The notes beneath the pieces were generated by a model. That model made no database searches and was not told the DNA's origin. It worked only from the letters and a program-made list of their open reading frames with translations. DNA of 6,304 nt from Candidatus Puniceispirillum sp. GTDB taxonomy: Bacteria; Pseudomonadota; Alphaproteobacteria; Puniceispirillales; Puniceispirillaceae. Positions 1 through 6,251 of the stretch are shown here, one piece after another. A program made the position numbers and the translations under genes. Positions within the stretch are counted from its first letter, which is position 1. Every line of letters starts with the position of its first letter. The stretch is from NCBI GenBank assembly GCA_016780525.1, contig JADHLR010000091.1, forward strand, positions 1 to 6,304, in the 5' to 3' direction.

Positions 1-2
1 CC

Positions 3-488
3 CTGCCGCATATTTTGGGTATTGTTTTTGGATTCTGCACATTGGTGGTGGCTGCCGGGCTTGGACTGGCAACCTTATTTGCGACGCTGCCATGGCTCTA
101 TGACGCGTTAAAAATCATCAGCTTTGTGTTTTTACTGTATCTGGCCTGGAAAATCGGCAGTGCTGGCCGCGCCACAACCAAAGACAAAGACAAGCCGCTG
201 AGTTTTTTACAGGCAGCCAGTTTTCAACTGATCAACCCGAAAGGCATCACCGTCATCATCTCTTCGGTGACTGCCTATAGCTCAACAGCCGAAAATATCG
301 CCCGGGACGTAACAATCCTTTTGCTTGTTTTTGCCTTTGTCGCGGTCATTTCAACCTGCACATGGACAGTGTTTGGCATTGGCATTGCGCGGCTGCTGAC
401 CGACCAGCGCCGACTGCGACGCTTTAATATCATGATGGCGGCGTTACTTGTGGCCAGTCTGCTGCCCGTTATCATTGGCCAACCCTGA
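3..488 (+). CDS. LysE/RhtB-family amino-acid exporter, 5'-truncated by the window edge
   Basis: This is an inner-membrane protein of the LysE/RhtB translocator family, whose members export amino acids or related small metabolites by proton-coupled efflux. The frame is open to the left edge. The codons before the TTG at position 15 read LPHI, continuing the family's usual N-terminal stretch (typically RRTLPHLLGI), so the gene starts outside the window and TTG 15 is not the true start. Three or four hydrophobic helices are visible: the first from the edge to about base 90, one around bases 95-160 ending in a lysine-bearing turn, one around 305-390, and one at the C-terminus around 425-485. Between them lies the family signature FQLINPKG (about bases 223-246), equivalent to the usual F-Q-x-x-N-P-K. 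About 160 residues are present of a usual length near 200. The substrate cannot be told from the sequence. The family call is fairly sure. Confidence 0.85.
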   Translation: MPHILGIVFGFCTLVVAAGLGLATLFATLPWLYDALKIISFVFLLYLAWKIGSAGRATTKDKDKPLSFLQAASFQLINPKGITVIISSVTAYSSTAENIARDVTILLLVFAFVAVISTCTWTVFGIGIARLLTDQRRLRRFNIMMAALLVASLLPVIIGQP

Positions 489-502
489 TGGCTTCAATCA
501 TA

Positions 503-529
503 AATGTAAATTTGCATTCCATTTTTTTT
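503..529 (+). terminator. Possible weak intrinsic terminator after the exporter gene
   Basis: Bases 503-518 form a near-perfect palindrome (AATGTAAATTTGCATT) that can fold into a six-pair stem, including one G-T pair, around an AATT loop. Three bases later there is a run of eight T residues (522-529). The order of hairpin then T-run, 15 bases after the exporter stop, suits termination, but the stem is AT-rich and weak. The same stretch could instead be promoter material for the acyl-CoA synthetase: TTGCAT at 512-517 and TAGGCT at 534-539 are 16 bases apart and loosely resemble -35 and -10 boxes. Confidence 0.25.
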
Positions 530-571
530 CAGATAGGCTAGTGGATTGTCACCAACATAACCCGCGACACT

Positions 572-2344
572 ATGCCCGACACATCACCGCACACCGCTAA
601 AAAAACCGCCAATCTGGCAGGCCGCTTTTTTGCAATTGCCGAAACTGTTGGCGATAAGCCGCTATTTTTTCGTAAAATTGACGGCAGTTGGCAGGGGCTG
701 AGTTGGGCCGAGGTCAATCATAATGTCCGTAAATTGGCGTCGGTGCTGGTGGCTGCCGGGGTGAATCCCGGCGACCGGGTGATTATCAGCGCAGAAAACC
801 GTCCTGAATGGGCGATTTGTGATCTGGCTATTATGGCTATTGGGGCGATTGTGGTGCCTGCCTACACAACCAATACCGAAGATGACCATCACTTTATCAT
901 GGATCATTCCGGTGCTGTTGTTGCCATTACCTCGGGCGGCGCGCTGGCAACACGTATGATGCTGGCGGCACAGCGCGCACCCAATTTGCGGTTGATGATT
1001 TTTATCGACCCCGCCCCGCCGGTCTTGCCCAATAGCACGATCAAGACGATGCAATGGGATGCGGCGGTTACGCCAGCCGAACCACTTGACGGGATCAGCA
1101 GCTATATTGATCGCCAGAAAAGCGACGATACCTGCTGTTTGATTTATACATCAGGCACGGGTGGACGCCCAAAGGGCGTGATGCTGACGCATCGGTCGAT
1201 ACAAGCAAATATTGATGCTGCCATTACCCTGCTTAACGAGGCCGATGCCGCCAGTAACCAGCGGTTTTTATCACTGTTGCCGCTGTCACATTCCTATGAA
1301 CACACCGCTGGTCTGCATCTGCCGCTGCAAACAAAATCAGAAGTCTGGTATTGCGAGTCAGCCGAGCAAATCGCCGCCAATCTGCTGGAAGTATCGCCAA
1401 CGCTGATGACCGCCGTGCCGCGTCTTTATGATGTCTTGCATGAACGCATTACGCGCGGTGTACGAAGCAAGGGGGGCATCTCGGCGCGGCTATTTTACGA
1501 AACCATCAGACTGGGGCAGAAACGACTGTCTGGGCGGCACCTGCTGCCGCATGAATTTGTTTTGAACCTTGTTTTGGAAAAGCTGGTCAGACAGAAAGTC
1601 AGGGCACGGCTTGGCGGCCGCCTGAAATATTTTATTTCCGGCGGCGCCCCACTAAATGCTGATATTGGCAGCTTTTTTATGGCGCTTGGTGTCAATCTAT
1701 TACAAGGCTATGGGCAGACAGAAGCGTCACCGCTGATTTCAGCGAACCGACCGCATTTGATCAAAATCGATACTGTTGGCCCACCGGTTGACGGTGTTGA
1801 ACTGCGTATTTCAGAAGACGGCGAAATATTGGTGCGCGGTGACATGCTGATGAAAGGCTATTGGCGGGACCCGGCAACCACGGCTGGCGTGATCAAAAAT
1901 GGCTGGCTCTATACTGGTGACCTTGGCAGCATCGACGATGATGGCTATATCACGATCACCGGCCGCAAAAAGGATCTGATTGTCAATTCCGGCGGTGAAA
2001 ATATTGCCCCCGGACGGGTTGAGGCCTTGCTGGCAATTGAACCAGAGATCGCCCAGGTTATGGTCGATGGCGATCATCGCCCATGGCTGGCAGCTATTAT
2101 CGTGCCATCCGACGAAGTGCGCGCCAAAGCCAGCTCAGACAGCACATTAAAAGCCCTGATTACCGAGGCAATCGACCGCGCAAACGGGCGCTTGTCACAG
2201 ATTGAACGAGTCCGAAGATTTGTTATAGCTGATGAGGCTTTTTCAAATGAAAACAGTCAGCTAACACCAACATTAAAGGTCAGGCGGCATATCGTCAGGG
2301 CGGCTTATGCCGACCAGCTGGATGATTTATATAAACGCCGCTGA
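572..2344 (+). CDS. AMP-forming long-chain fatty acid--CoA ligase (FadD/FAA1-type acyl-CoA synthetase)
   Basis: The enzyme activates a fatty acid with ATP to an acyl-adenylate and then forms acyl-CoA, feeding beta-oxidation or lipid synthesis. It should be cytosolic or loosely membrane-associated. The 590-residue chain is complete and carries the ANL-superfamily landmarks in order: the phosphate-binding loop YTSGTGGRPKG (192-202), PLSHSYEH (237-244), the adenine-binding SGGAP (356-360), GYGQTEASP (379-387), YTGD with the ribose-binding Asp (447-450), the hinge region GRKKDLI (464-470), and the C-terminal LTPTLKVRR, whose Lys569 is the expected adenylation lysine. Length and motif spacing fit the bacterial FAA1-like group (COG1022), usually about 600 residues. 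ATG 572 is the only good start because an in-frame TAG lies at 539-541, but no Shine-Dalgarno sequence precedes it. Chain-length preference cannot be read from the sequence. Its stop lies 19 bases from the 3' end of the convergent small gene. Confidence 0.93.
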   Translation: MPDTSPHTAKKTANLAGRFFAIAETVGDKPLFFRKIDGSWQGLSWAEVNHNVRKLASVLVAAGVNPGDRVIISAENRPEWAICDLAIMAIGAIVVPAYTTNTEDDHHFIMDHSGAVVAITSGGALATRMMLAAQRAPNLRLMIFIDPAPPVLPNSTIKTMQWDAAVTPAEPLDGISSYIDRQKSDDTCCLIYTSGTGGRPKGVMLTHRSIQANIDAAITLLNEADAASNQRFLSLLPLSHSYEHTAGLHLPLQTKSEVWYCESAEQIAANLLEVSPTLMTAVPRLYDVLHERITRGVRSKGGISARLFYETIRLGQKRLSGRHLLPHEFVLNLVLEKLVRQKVRARLGGRLKYFISGGAPLNADIGSFFMALGVNLLQGYGQTEASPLISANRPHLIKIDTVGPPVDGVELRISEDGEILVRGDMLMKGYWRDPATTAGVIKNGWLYTGDLGSIDDDGYITITGRKKDLIVNSGGENIAPGRVEALLAIEPEIAQVMVDGDHRPWLAAIIVPSDEVRAKASSDSTLKALITEAIDRANGRLSQIERVRRFVIADEAFSNENSQLTPTLKVRRHIVRAAYADQLDDLYKRR

Positions 2345-2363
2345 CACGCGCCGGCGAAACCCG

Positions 2364-2591
2364 TTATTTAACCCAGGTTGAGCTGCGTTTTGGCCCCAGA
2401 TCTTCACGCATCATTTCACTAAAGGCATCGGCAAAATTCTGATGCGCTTCCCGGTTTTTCTTTAACACGGCGTCAAGCGGGATCACAATATCACCATCTT
2501 TCCGCAACCGTGGTGGATCGTAATCGGAAAACTGCTTCACCAACTCAGTCAGCAACGCCATCAATTGTGGTTCTTGTTTTTCGTCTGACAT
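2364..2591 (-). CDS. Small hypothetical protein of 75 residues, function unknown
   Basis: I do not recognise this family. The start is set at the ATG complementary to 2589-2591, because AAGGAG lies five bases upstream of it. A longer reading from a GTG at 2639 or an ATG at 2630 would translate through the G tract and the ribosome binding site, and is less likely. The protein is highly charged and soluble, with no signal peptide or membrane segment. Residues 8-23 look helical (QLMALLTELVKQFSDY region), followed by a proline-bearing turn (DPPRLRKDGD, 25-34), a short strand IVIPL (35-39), and a second amphipathic helix at about 41-64 ending in a basic tail. A compact helix-strand-helix fold, perhaps a binding or adaptor protein, is possible but is only a guess. 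The strong ribosome binding site, balanced codon use and compact convergent placement against the acyl-CoA synthetase support a real gene. Confidence 0.7.
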   Translation of the reverse strand: MSDEKQEPQLMALLTELVKQFSDYDPPRLRKDGDIVIPLDAVLKKNREAHQNFADAFSEMMREDLGPKRSSTWVK

Positions 2592-2596
2592 ATGCT

Positions 2597-2602
2597 CTCC
2601 TT
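2597..2602 (-). promoter_or_regulatory. Ribosome binding site that fixes the start of the small gene
   Basis: Read on the minus strand, AAGGAG is followed by AGCAT and then the ATG, a near-ideal five-base spacing. It decides the start at 2591 over the longer in-frame alternatives. Its upstream edge directly touches the G10 run. Confidence 0.75.
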
Positions 2603-2612
2603 CCCCCCCCCC
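2603..2612 (-). repeat. Homopolymer run of ten G (C10 on the plus strand) next to a ribosome binding site
   Basis: Ten consecutive C residues on the plus strand are G10 in the leader of the minus-strand small gene, immediately upstream of its AAGGAG. No other single-base run in the window is as long. Runs of this length are prone to slippage, and in some bacteria they switch genes on and off. Here it would alter leader length or structure, or the frame of any N-terminally extended product. A sequencing or assembly length error is also possible. Confidence 0.85.
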
Positions 2613-2692
2613 GAAAATAATTTCTGGCATTGCTGCCACCCCATCCCCTGCTTCAAATTTTATGCCATAAATGAAGCCGCATCAAAGGCAAA

Positions 2693-2721
2693 TTAATCTG
2701 ATCTGCTCGGCTGATTATAGA
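2693..2721 (+). promoter_or_regulatory. Candidate promoter for the flavoprotein-permease operon
   Basis: TTAATC (2693-2698) and TATAGA (2716-2721) are separated by 17 bases and resemble a sigma-70 -35/-10 pair, with 3 of 6 and 4 of 6 consensus matches. Transcription would begin near 2728 and give a leader of about 120 bases before the ATG at 2851. The match is modest. Alternative boxes exist in this AT-rich region, including TTGACC at 2726-2731, which lacks a well-spaced -10. Confidence 0.3.
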
Positions 2722-2727
2722 TAAATT

Positions 2728-2742
2728 GACCGGTCAGACCGG
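2728..2742. promoter_or_regulatory. GACCGG direct repeat with embedded palindrome, possible operator
   Basis: GACCGG occurs twice (2728-2733 and 2737-2742), nine bases apart. The first copy is part of the perfect palindrome GACCGGTC (2728-2735). It is a GC-rich island in otherwise AT-rich non-coding DNA and falls at the transcription start predicted from the candidate promoter, where a repressor site would be expected. The site is short and could be chance. Confidence 0.3.
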
Positions 2743-2792
2743 CAACAGCAACAAATATGCGTCGTTACAATCATTTAGGCCGTATCCAGAAC

Positions 2793-2812
2793 ATTGGAAA
2801 AACATTTTCAAT
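2793..2812 (+). other. Possible hairpin in the leader of the flavoprotein gene
   Basis: ATTGGAAAA (2793-2801) can pair with TTTTCAAT (2805-2812) across a three-base ACA loop, with one bulged G. The stem is AT-rich and lies 38 bases before the start codon. It might affect leader stability or be fortuitous. It does not match any riboswitch that I can recognise. Confidence 0.2.
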
Positions 2813-2840
2813 AGTTTAGTTTTGAGGCAAAGCACGGTTC

Positions 2841-2845
2841 GGAGG
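2841..2845 (+). promoter_or_regulatory. Ribosome binding site of the flavoprotein gene
   Basis: GGAGG lies five bases before the ATG at 2851 and firmly supports that start. It is the best plus-strand Shine-Dalgarno sequence in the window and suggests efficient translation. Confidence 0.8.
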
Positions 2846-2850
2846 GGGAA

Positions 2851-5280
2851 ATGCAAAAGCAAGCGCGTGTCGTCATTATTGGTGGGGGTGTTGTCGGCGC
2901 CTCGATCCTCTATCATTTGAGCAAACTTGGCTGTAGTGACGCCATCATGCTGGAACGATCAGAGCTCACCTCTGGATCCACCTGGCATGCCGCCGGTGGT
3001 ATGCATACCATTAACGGCGACCCAAATGTTGCAAAATTGCAGCAATATACTATTGAATTATATAAGGAAATAGAAGAGCTCTCCGGGCAGGATATTGGTC
3101 TGCATATGACCGGCGGTATTATGCTGGCGGCAACCCATGAACGATTTGACTGGCTGAAGTCCGTCTATGCCAAGGGCAAATATCTGGGCATGGATGATCT
3201 GGAAATCATCACCCCACAACGGGCCCATGAATTGATGCCACTGATTGACCCTGAACAGTTTGTCGGCGCCATGTATGACCCGATTGAAGGCCATGTAGAC
3301 CCCTATGGGGTGACGCATGCCTATGCAAAAGCCGCGCGGAAAAACGGCGTCAGCTATGAAACGCATGTCATGGTCGAAGCCCTGTCGCAAAGCGCAGATG
3401 GTAGCTGGCATGTCAAAACCAATAAAGGCACGATCATTGCCGAAAATGTGGTGAATGCCGCCGGGCTGTGGGCACGCGAGGTTGGTCGCATGGTGGGTCT
3501 GGAATTGCCGGTGCTTGCCATGGAACATATGTATTTGCTGACCGAAGACATGCCGGAAGTTGCCGAAATTAATGCCAGCACCGGTGCAGAAGTGCTGCAT
3601 GCAGTTGATTTTGATGGGGAAATTTACCTTCGGCAGGAACGCGCCGGGATGCTCATGGGCACCTATGAAAAAGCTTGTAAACCTTGGTCGGAAACAACCA
3701 CACCATGGGAATTTGGTCATCAGCTGCTCGAGCCTGACATTGACCGTATCGCCCCATCATTAGAAGTGGGTTTTACACATTTTCCAGCATTTGAAAAAGC
3801 CGGGATCAAACAGATTATTAATGGGCCATTCACCTTTGCCCCGGATGGCAACCCGCTTGTCGGCCCGGTCAAGGGCATGACTAATTATTGGGCTGCCTGT
3901 GCGGTCATGGCGGGATTCAGCCAGGGCGGCGGGGTTGGCTTGTCGCTGGCTAACTGGATCGTAAATGGCGATCCCGGATTTGATGTCTGGGCCATGGATG
4001 TCAGCCGATTTGGCGATTATGCCAGCATGCAATTTACCAATGCACGGGTTCGTGAAAATTACGCCAGACGGTTTTCCATCCGCTATCCAAATGAAGAGTT
4101 GCAAGCTGCCAGACCGCTTTTGACAACGCCCATCTATGACAAACAAAAAGCAGCCGGCGCACAATTCGGTGCCGCCTATGGGTTGGAAATCCCATTATGG
4201 TACGCCCCAAAAAATACCAGCGATGTGTTTTCATGGCGACGCTCGACTGATTTTGATAATGTTGGTGCGGAAGCCCGCGCGGTGCGGGAATCGGTTGGCC
4301 TTTCAGACATATCCGGCTTTGCCAAATACCGGGTCAGCGGGGCTGGCGCCGCCGATTGGCTGGATCATATTCTGGCATGTCGGCTGCCGGCTGTCGGGCG
4401 CATGGTGCTGGCGCCAATGTTAAAAGATGATGGCAAGATAATTGGTGATTTTTCACTGTCGCGACTGGATGACGACAGTTTCCTGATTATCGGTTCAGGC
4501 ATCGCTGAATCCTATCATATGCGTTGGTTTTTGGCGCATTTGCCGGATACTGGTGATGTTGAAATCAATTCATTGGGACTGGATCTGGTTGGGCTGACAC
4601 TGGCTGGCCCGAAATCGCGTGATGTTCTGCAATCCTGTGTCAGCGTTGATATATCGCATGATTCGATGCGGTTTATGGCGATTAAGCAGATTGATATTGG
4701 CATGATTCCGGCGATCGTCGGGCGGGTCAGCTATACCGGCGATCTGGGCTATGAAATCTGGGTTGCCCCGGCGTATCTCAACAGTTTATTTGATCAATTA
4801 ATGACGGCTGGTGCGGCGCATGATATCCGCCTGTTTGGCTCGCGCGCATTAAACGCGCTGCGCCTTGAAAAAAATTACGGGTCCTGGGGGCGTGAATATC
4901 GACCGATCTATGGCCCTGTCGAAACCGGTCTTGATGCGTTTGTCGCCTATGACAAGCCAGCCGGTTTTATCGGCAAGTCTGCCGCTTTGGCCGAACGAGA
5001 TTCGGGCGGCACCATGCGTTTATGCAGCTTTGTGATTGAGGCAAAAGATGCTGACGTTATCGGTGATGAGCCGATTGCGCATAATGGCACTGTTGTTGGT
5101 TGGGTTACCTCAGGTGGCTATGCGCATGGCGCTGGAAAATCAATGGCACAAGGCTATGTGCCGAAAAATTTTGCCGATGATGACAGCGGATGGTCGGTGG
5201 AATTGCTGGGCCAGATTTTACCCGCAAAACGCCAGAAAATTCCGCTATTTGATGCGAATGCCAGCCGCATGCGGAGCTGA
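2851..5280 (+). CDS. FAD-dependent oxidoreductase fused to GcvT-like folate domain (dimethylglycine/sarcosine dehydrogenase family)
   Basis: This 809-residue protein resembles dimethylglycine and sarcosine dehydrogenases, which oxidise an N-methyl group on FAD and hand the one-carbon unit to tetrahydrofolate. Domains in order are a DAO-type FAD domain (about 5-370) with dinucleotide motif VVIIGGGVVGAS (7-18); the linking FAO_M domain (about 372-430) with the RYPNEE region and RPL; a GcvT fold (about 435-695) with SYTGDLGYEIW (627-637) and NALRLEK (668-674); and a GcvT C-terminal barrel (about 700-800). STWHAAGG (43-50) is the family's covalent flavin site, so His46 probably carries FAD. His226 and Tyr259 sit where I recall the active-site His225 and Tyr259 of Arthrobacter dimethylglycine oxidase. 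Length matches the bacterial family, with no signal peptide, so it should be cytosolic. Start at ATG 2851 follows GGAGG. The exact substrate (dimethylglycine, sarcosine or another N-methyl amine) is not determined. It heads a tight run with the permease. Confidence 0.9.
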   Translation: MQKQARVVIIGGGVVGASILYHLSKLGCSDAIMLERSELTSGSTWHAAGGMHTINGDPNVAKLQQYTIELYKEIEELSGQDIGLHMTGGIMLAATHERFDWLKSVYAKGKYLGMDDLEIITPQRAHELMPLIDPEQFVGAMYDPIEGHVDPYGVTHAYAKAARKNGVSYETHVMVEALSQSADGSWHVKTNKGTIIAENVVNAAGLWAREVGRMVGLELPVLAMEHMYLLTEDMPEVAEINASTGAEVLHAVDFDGEIYLRQERAGMLMGTYEKACKPWSETTTPWEFGHQLLEPDIDRIAPSLEVGFTHFPAFEKAGIKQIINGPFTFAPDGNPLVGPVKGMTNYWAACAVMAGFSQGGGVGLSLANWIVNGDPGFDVWAMDVSRFGDYASMQFTNARVRENYARRFSIRYPNEELQAARPLLTTPIYDKQKAAGAQFGAAYGLEIPLWYAPKNTSDVFSWRRSTDFDNVGAEARAVRESVGLSDISGFAKYRVSGAGAADWLDHILACRLPAVGRMVLAPMLKDDGKIIGDFSLSRLDDDSFLIIGSGIAESYHMRWFLAHLPDTGDVEINSLGLDLVGLTLAGPKSRDVLQSCVSVDISHDSMRFMAIKQIDIGMIPAIVGRVSYTGDLGYEIWVAPAYLNSLFDQLMTAGAAHDIRLFGSRALNALRLEKNYGSWGREYRPIYGPVETGLDAFVAYDKPAGFIGKSAALAERDSGGTMRLCSFVIEAKDADVIGDEPIAHNGTVVGWVTSGGYAHGAGKSMAQGYVPKNFADDDSGWSVELLGQILPAKRQKIPLFDANASRMRS
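5273..5276 (+). promoter_or_regulatory. Ribosome binding site supporting the TTG start of the permease
   Basis: GGAG, inside the last codons of the flavoprotein gene, lies six bases before TTG 5283. The in-frame ATG at 5310 has no comparable site, which favours the TTG start and coupled translation. Confidence 0.6.
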
Positions 5281-5282
5281 GT

Positions 5283-6251
5283 TTGGCATCCAAAAAAACC
5301 AATTTGCTGATGGCGCCGACAGGTGACCATCCGTTCACAGCTTTGCTGTTATTACTGGCTGGCGTGATCATTCTGGCGTTACAGGACTCGCTGATCAAAT
5401 TCATCGCCGACAGCACCTCTTTCTGGCAGATTCAAACGCTGCGTTCGACCGGCAATATGCTGTTGATTATATGTCTGGCGCTGATGGGGGGCGGCATTCG
5501 CCTGATCTATCCACGACGCCGGCTGGCTGTCGCCATGCGCAGCCTTGTCATGGTTGTCTGCATGTTTTGCTTTTTTTCGGGATCGCCTTTTTTAAGCGTC
5601 GCACAAATGGCTGCCGGGCTTTATACCTACCCGCTATTTGTGTCATTGCTTGCCGCGCCGTTGCTTGGTGAAACCGTCGGCAAATGGCGCATTTCGGCAT
5701 TGGTCATTGGCGCGGCTGGCGCATGTATTATGCTGAACCCGCTGGCCGAGAGCTTTTCCCCGGTGCAGATTTTGCCAATCATGGCGGGGTTTTTCTACGC
5801 CTGCAATATCATCATTTTACGCCGCTATTGCCGCGCGGAAACACCGCTTGCCCTGACCTTTGCCAATGGTGTGATGTTTTTTGTGTCGGGGCTGCTTGGC
5901 ATCATTATTCTCAGTTTTTTGCCGCTCTCGCCAGAGATTCAGCACAGCATGCCATTCGTTGCCATTGGCTGGCCAGCCATCGGGCTGTCCGTCATCGGTT
6001 TTGCCGCGCTATGTTCTGTGCTGAATCTATTTGGCAATCTGGGGCTGACACGCGCCTATCAAACAGCCGACAGCAGCTGGCTGGCACCGCTGGATTTTTC
6101 CTATCTGCTATTCGCGGCGATCTGGGGCAAGGTGATTTTTGATGTCTGGCCTACAACCAATGGTTGGGTAGGTATGATATTGATCACCAGCGCCGGCATG
6201 ATCACCGCCTGGCGCGAACATAAACAGCGAAAGCAAACCATACTCAACTGA
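5283..6251 (+). CDS. EamA/DMT-superfamily permease, ten predicted membrane helices
   Basis: This is an integral inner-membrane protein of the drug/metabolite transporter superfamily with two EamA repeats. About ten hydrophobic segments are visible, near residues 18-37, 48-68, 84-100, 106-128, 136-152, 162-178, 188-212, 226-252, 265-283 and 292-311. Repeat 1 spans about 18-152 and repeat 2 about 163-310. The LLGE at 127-130 closing the fourth helix is typical of EamA proteins. The basic tail REHKQRKQ (311-318) should be cytoplasmic, and 322 residues is slightly above the usual 280-310. The start is TTG 5283, two bases after the flavoprotein stop and six bases after GGAG; an ATG at 5310 (Met10) would also leave all helices intact. 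Known members move amino acids, nucleotide-sugars, riboflavin, S-adenosylmethionine and others, so substrate is open. Its coupling to the flavoprotein suggests transport of an N-methylated amine or product, by inference only. Confidence 0.9.
   Translation: MASKKTNLLMAPTGDHPFTALLLLLAGVIILALQDSLIKFIADSTSFWQIQTLRSTGNMLLIICLALMGGGIRLIYPRRRLAVAMRSLVMVVCMFCFFSGSPFLSVAQMAAGLYTYPLFVSLLAAPLLGETVGKWRISALVIGAAGACIMLNPLAESFSPVQILPIMAGFFYACNIIILRRYCRAETPLALTFANGVMFFVSGLLGIIILSFLPLSPEIQHSMPFVAIGWPAIGLSVIGFAALCSVLNLFGNLGLTRAYQTADSSWLAPLDFSYLLFAAIWGKVIFDVWPTTNGWVGMILITSAGMITAWREHKQRKQTILN

Noticed and set aside
15..17. TTG at 15 as the true start of the exporter gene
   Set aside because: The codons upstream to the window edge stay open and continue the conserved family N-terminus (LPHI before LGI), so the gene is truncated by the window and does not start there.
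662..1054. 130-codon minus-strand open frame inside the acyl-CoA synthetase gene
   Set aside because: It is antisense to conserved acyl-CoA synthetase sequence, and its His/Gln/Arg-rich translation shows no motif.
2592..2639. N-terminal extension of the small gene from GTG 2639 or ATG 2630
   Set aside because: The extension would be encoded through the G10 tract and the AAGGAG site. The downstream ATG has an ideally spaced ribosome binding site, so the short form is preferred.
2640..2850. Glycine riboswitch or similar upstream of the GcvT-containing gene
   Set aside because: Glycine riboswitches often precede glycine-cleavage genes, but none of the conserved aptamer blocks that I know can be found in this leader.
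3058..3720. 220-codon open frame on the minus strand inside the flavoprotein gene
   Set aside because: It lies wholly antisense to a strongly supported gene, is rich in His, Phe, Cys and Met as is usual for antisense shadows, has no recognisable motif, and has no independent start signal that I can see.
5684..6142. 152-codon plus-strand open frame inside the permease gene
   Set aside because: It overlaps the EamA permease in another frame. The translation is rich in Trp, His, Cys and Arg with no domain-like pattern, while the permease frame is continuous and membrane-like throughout.
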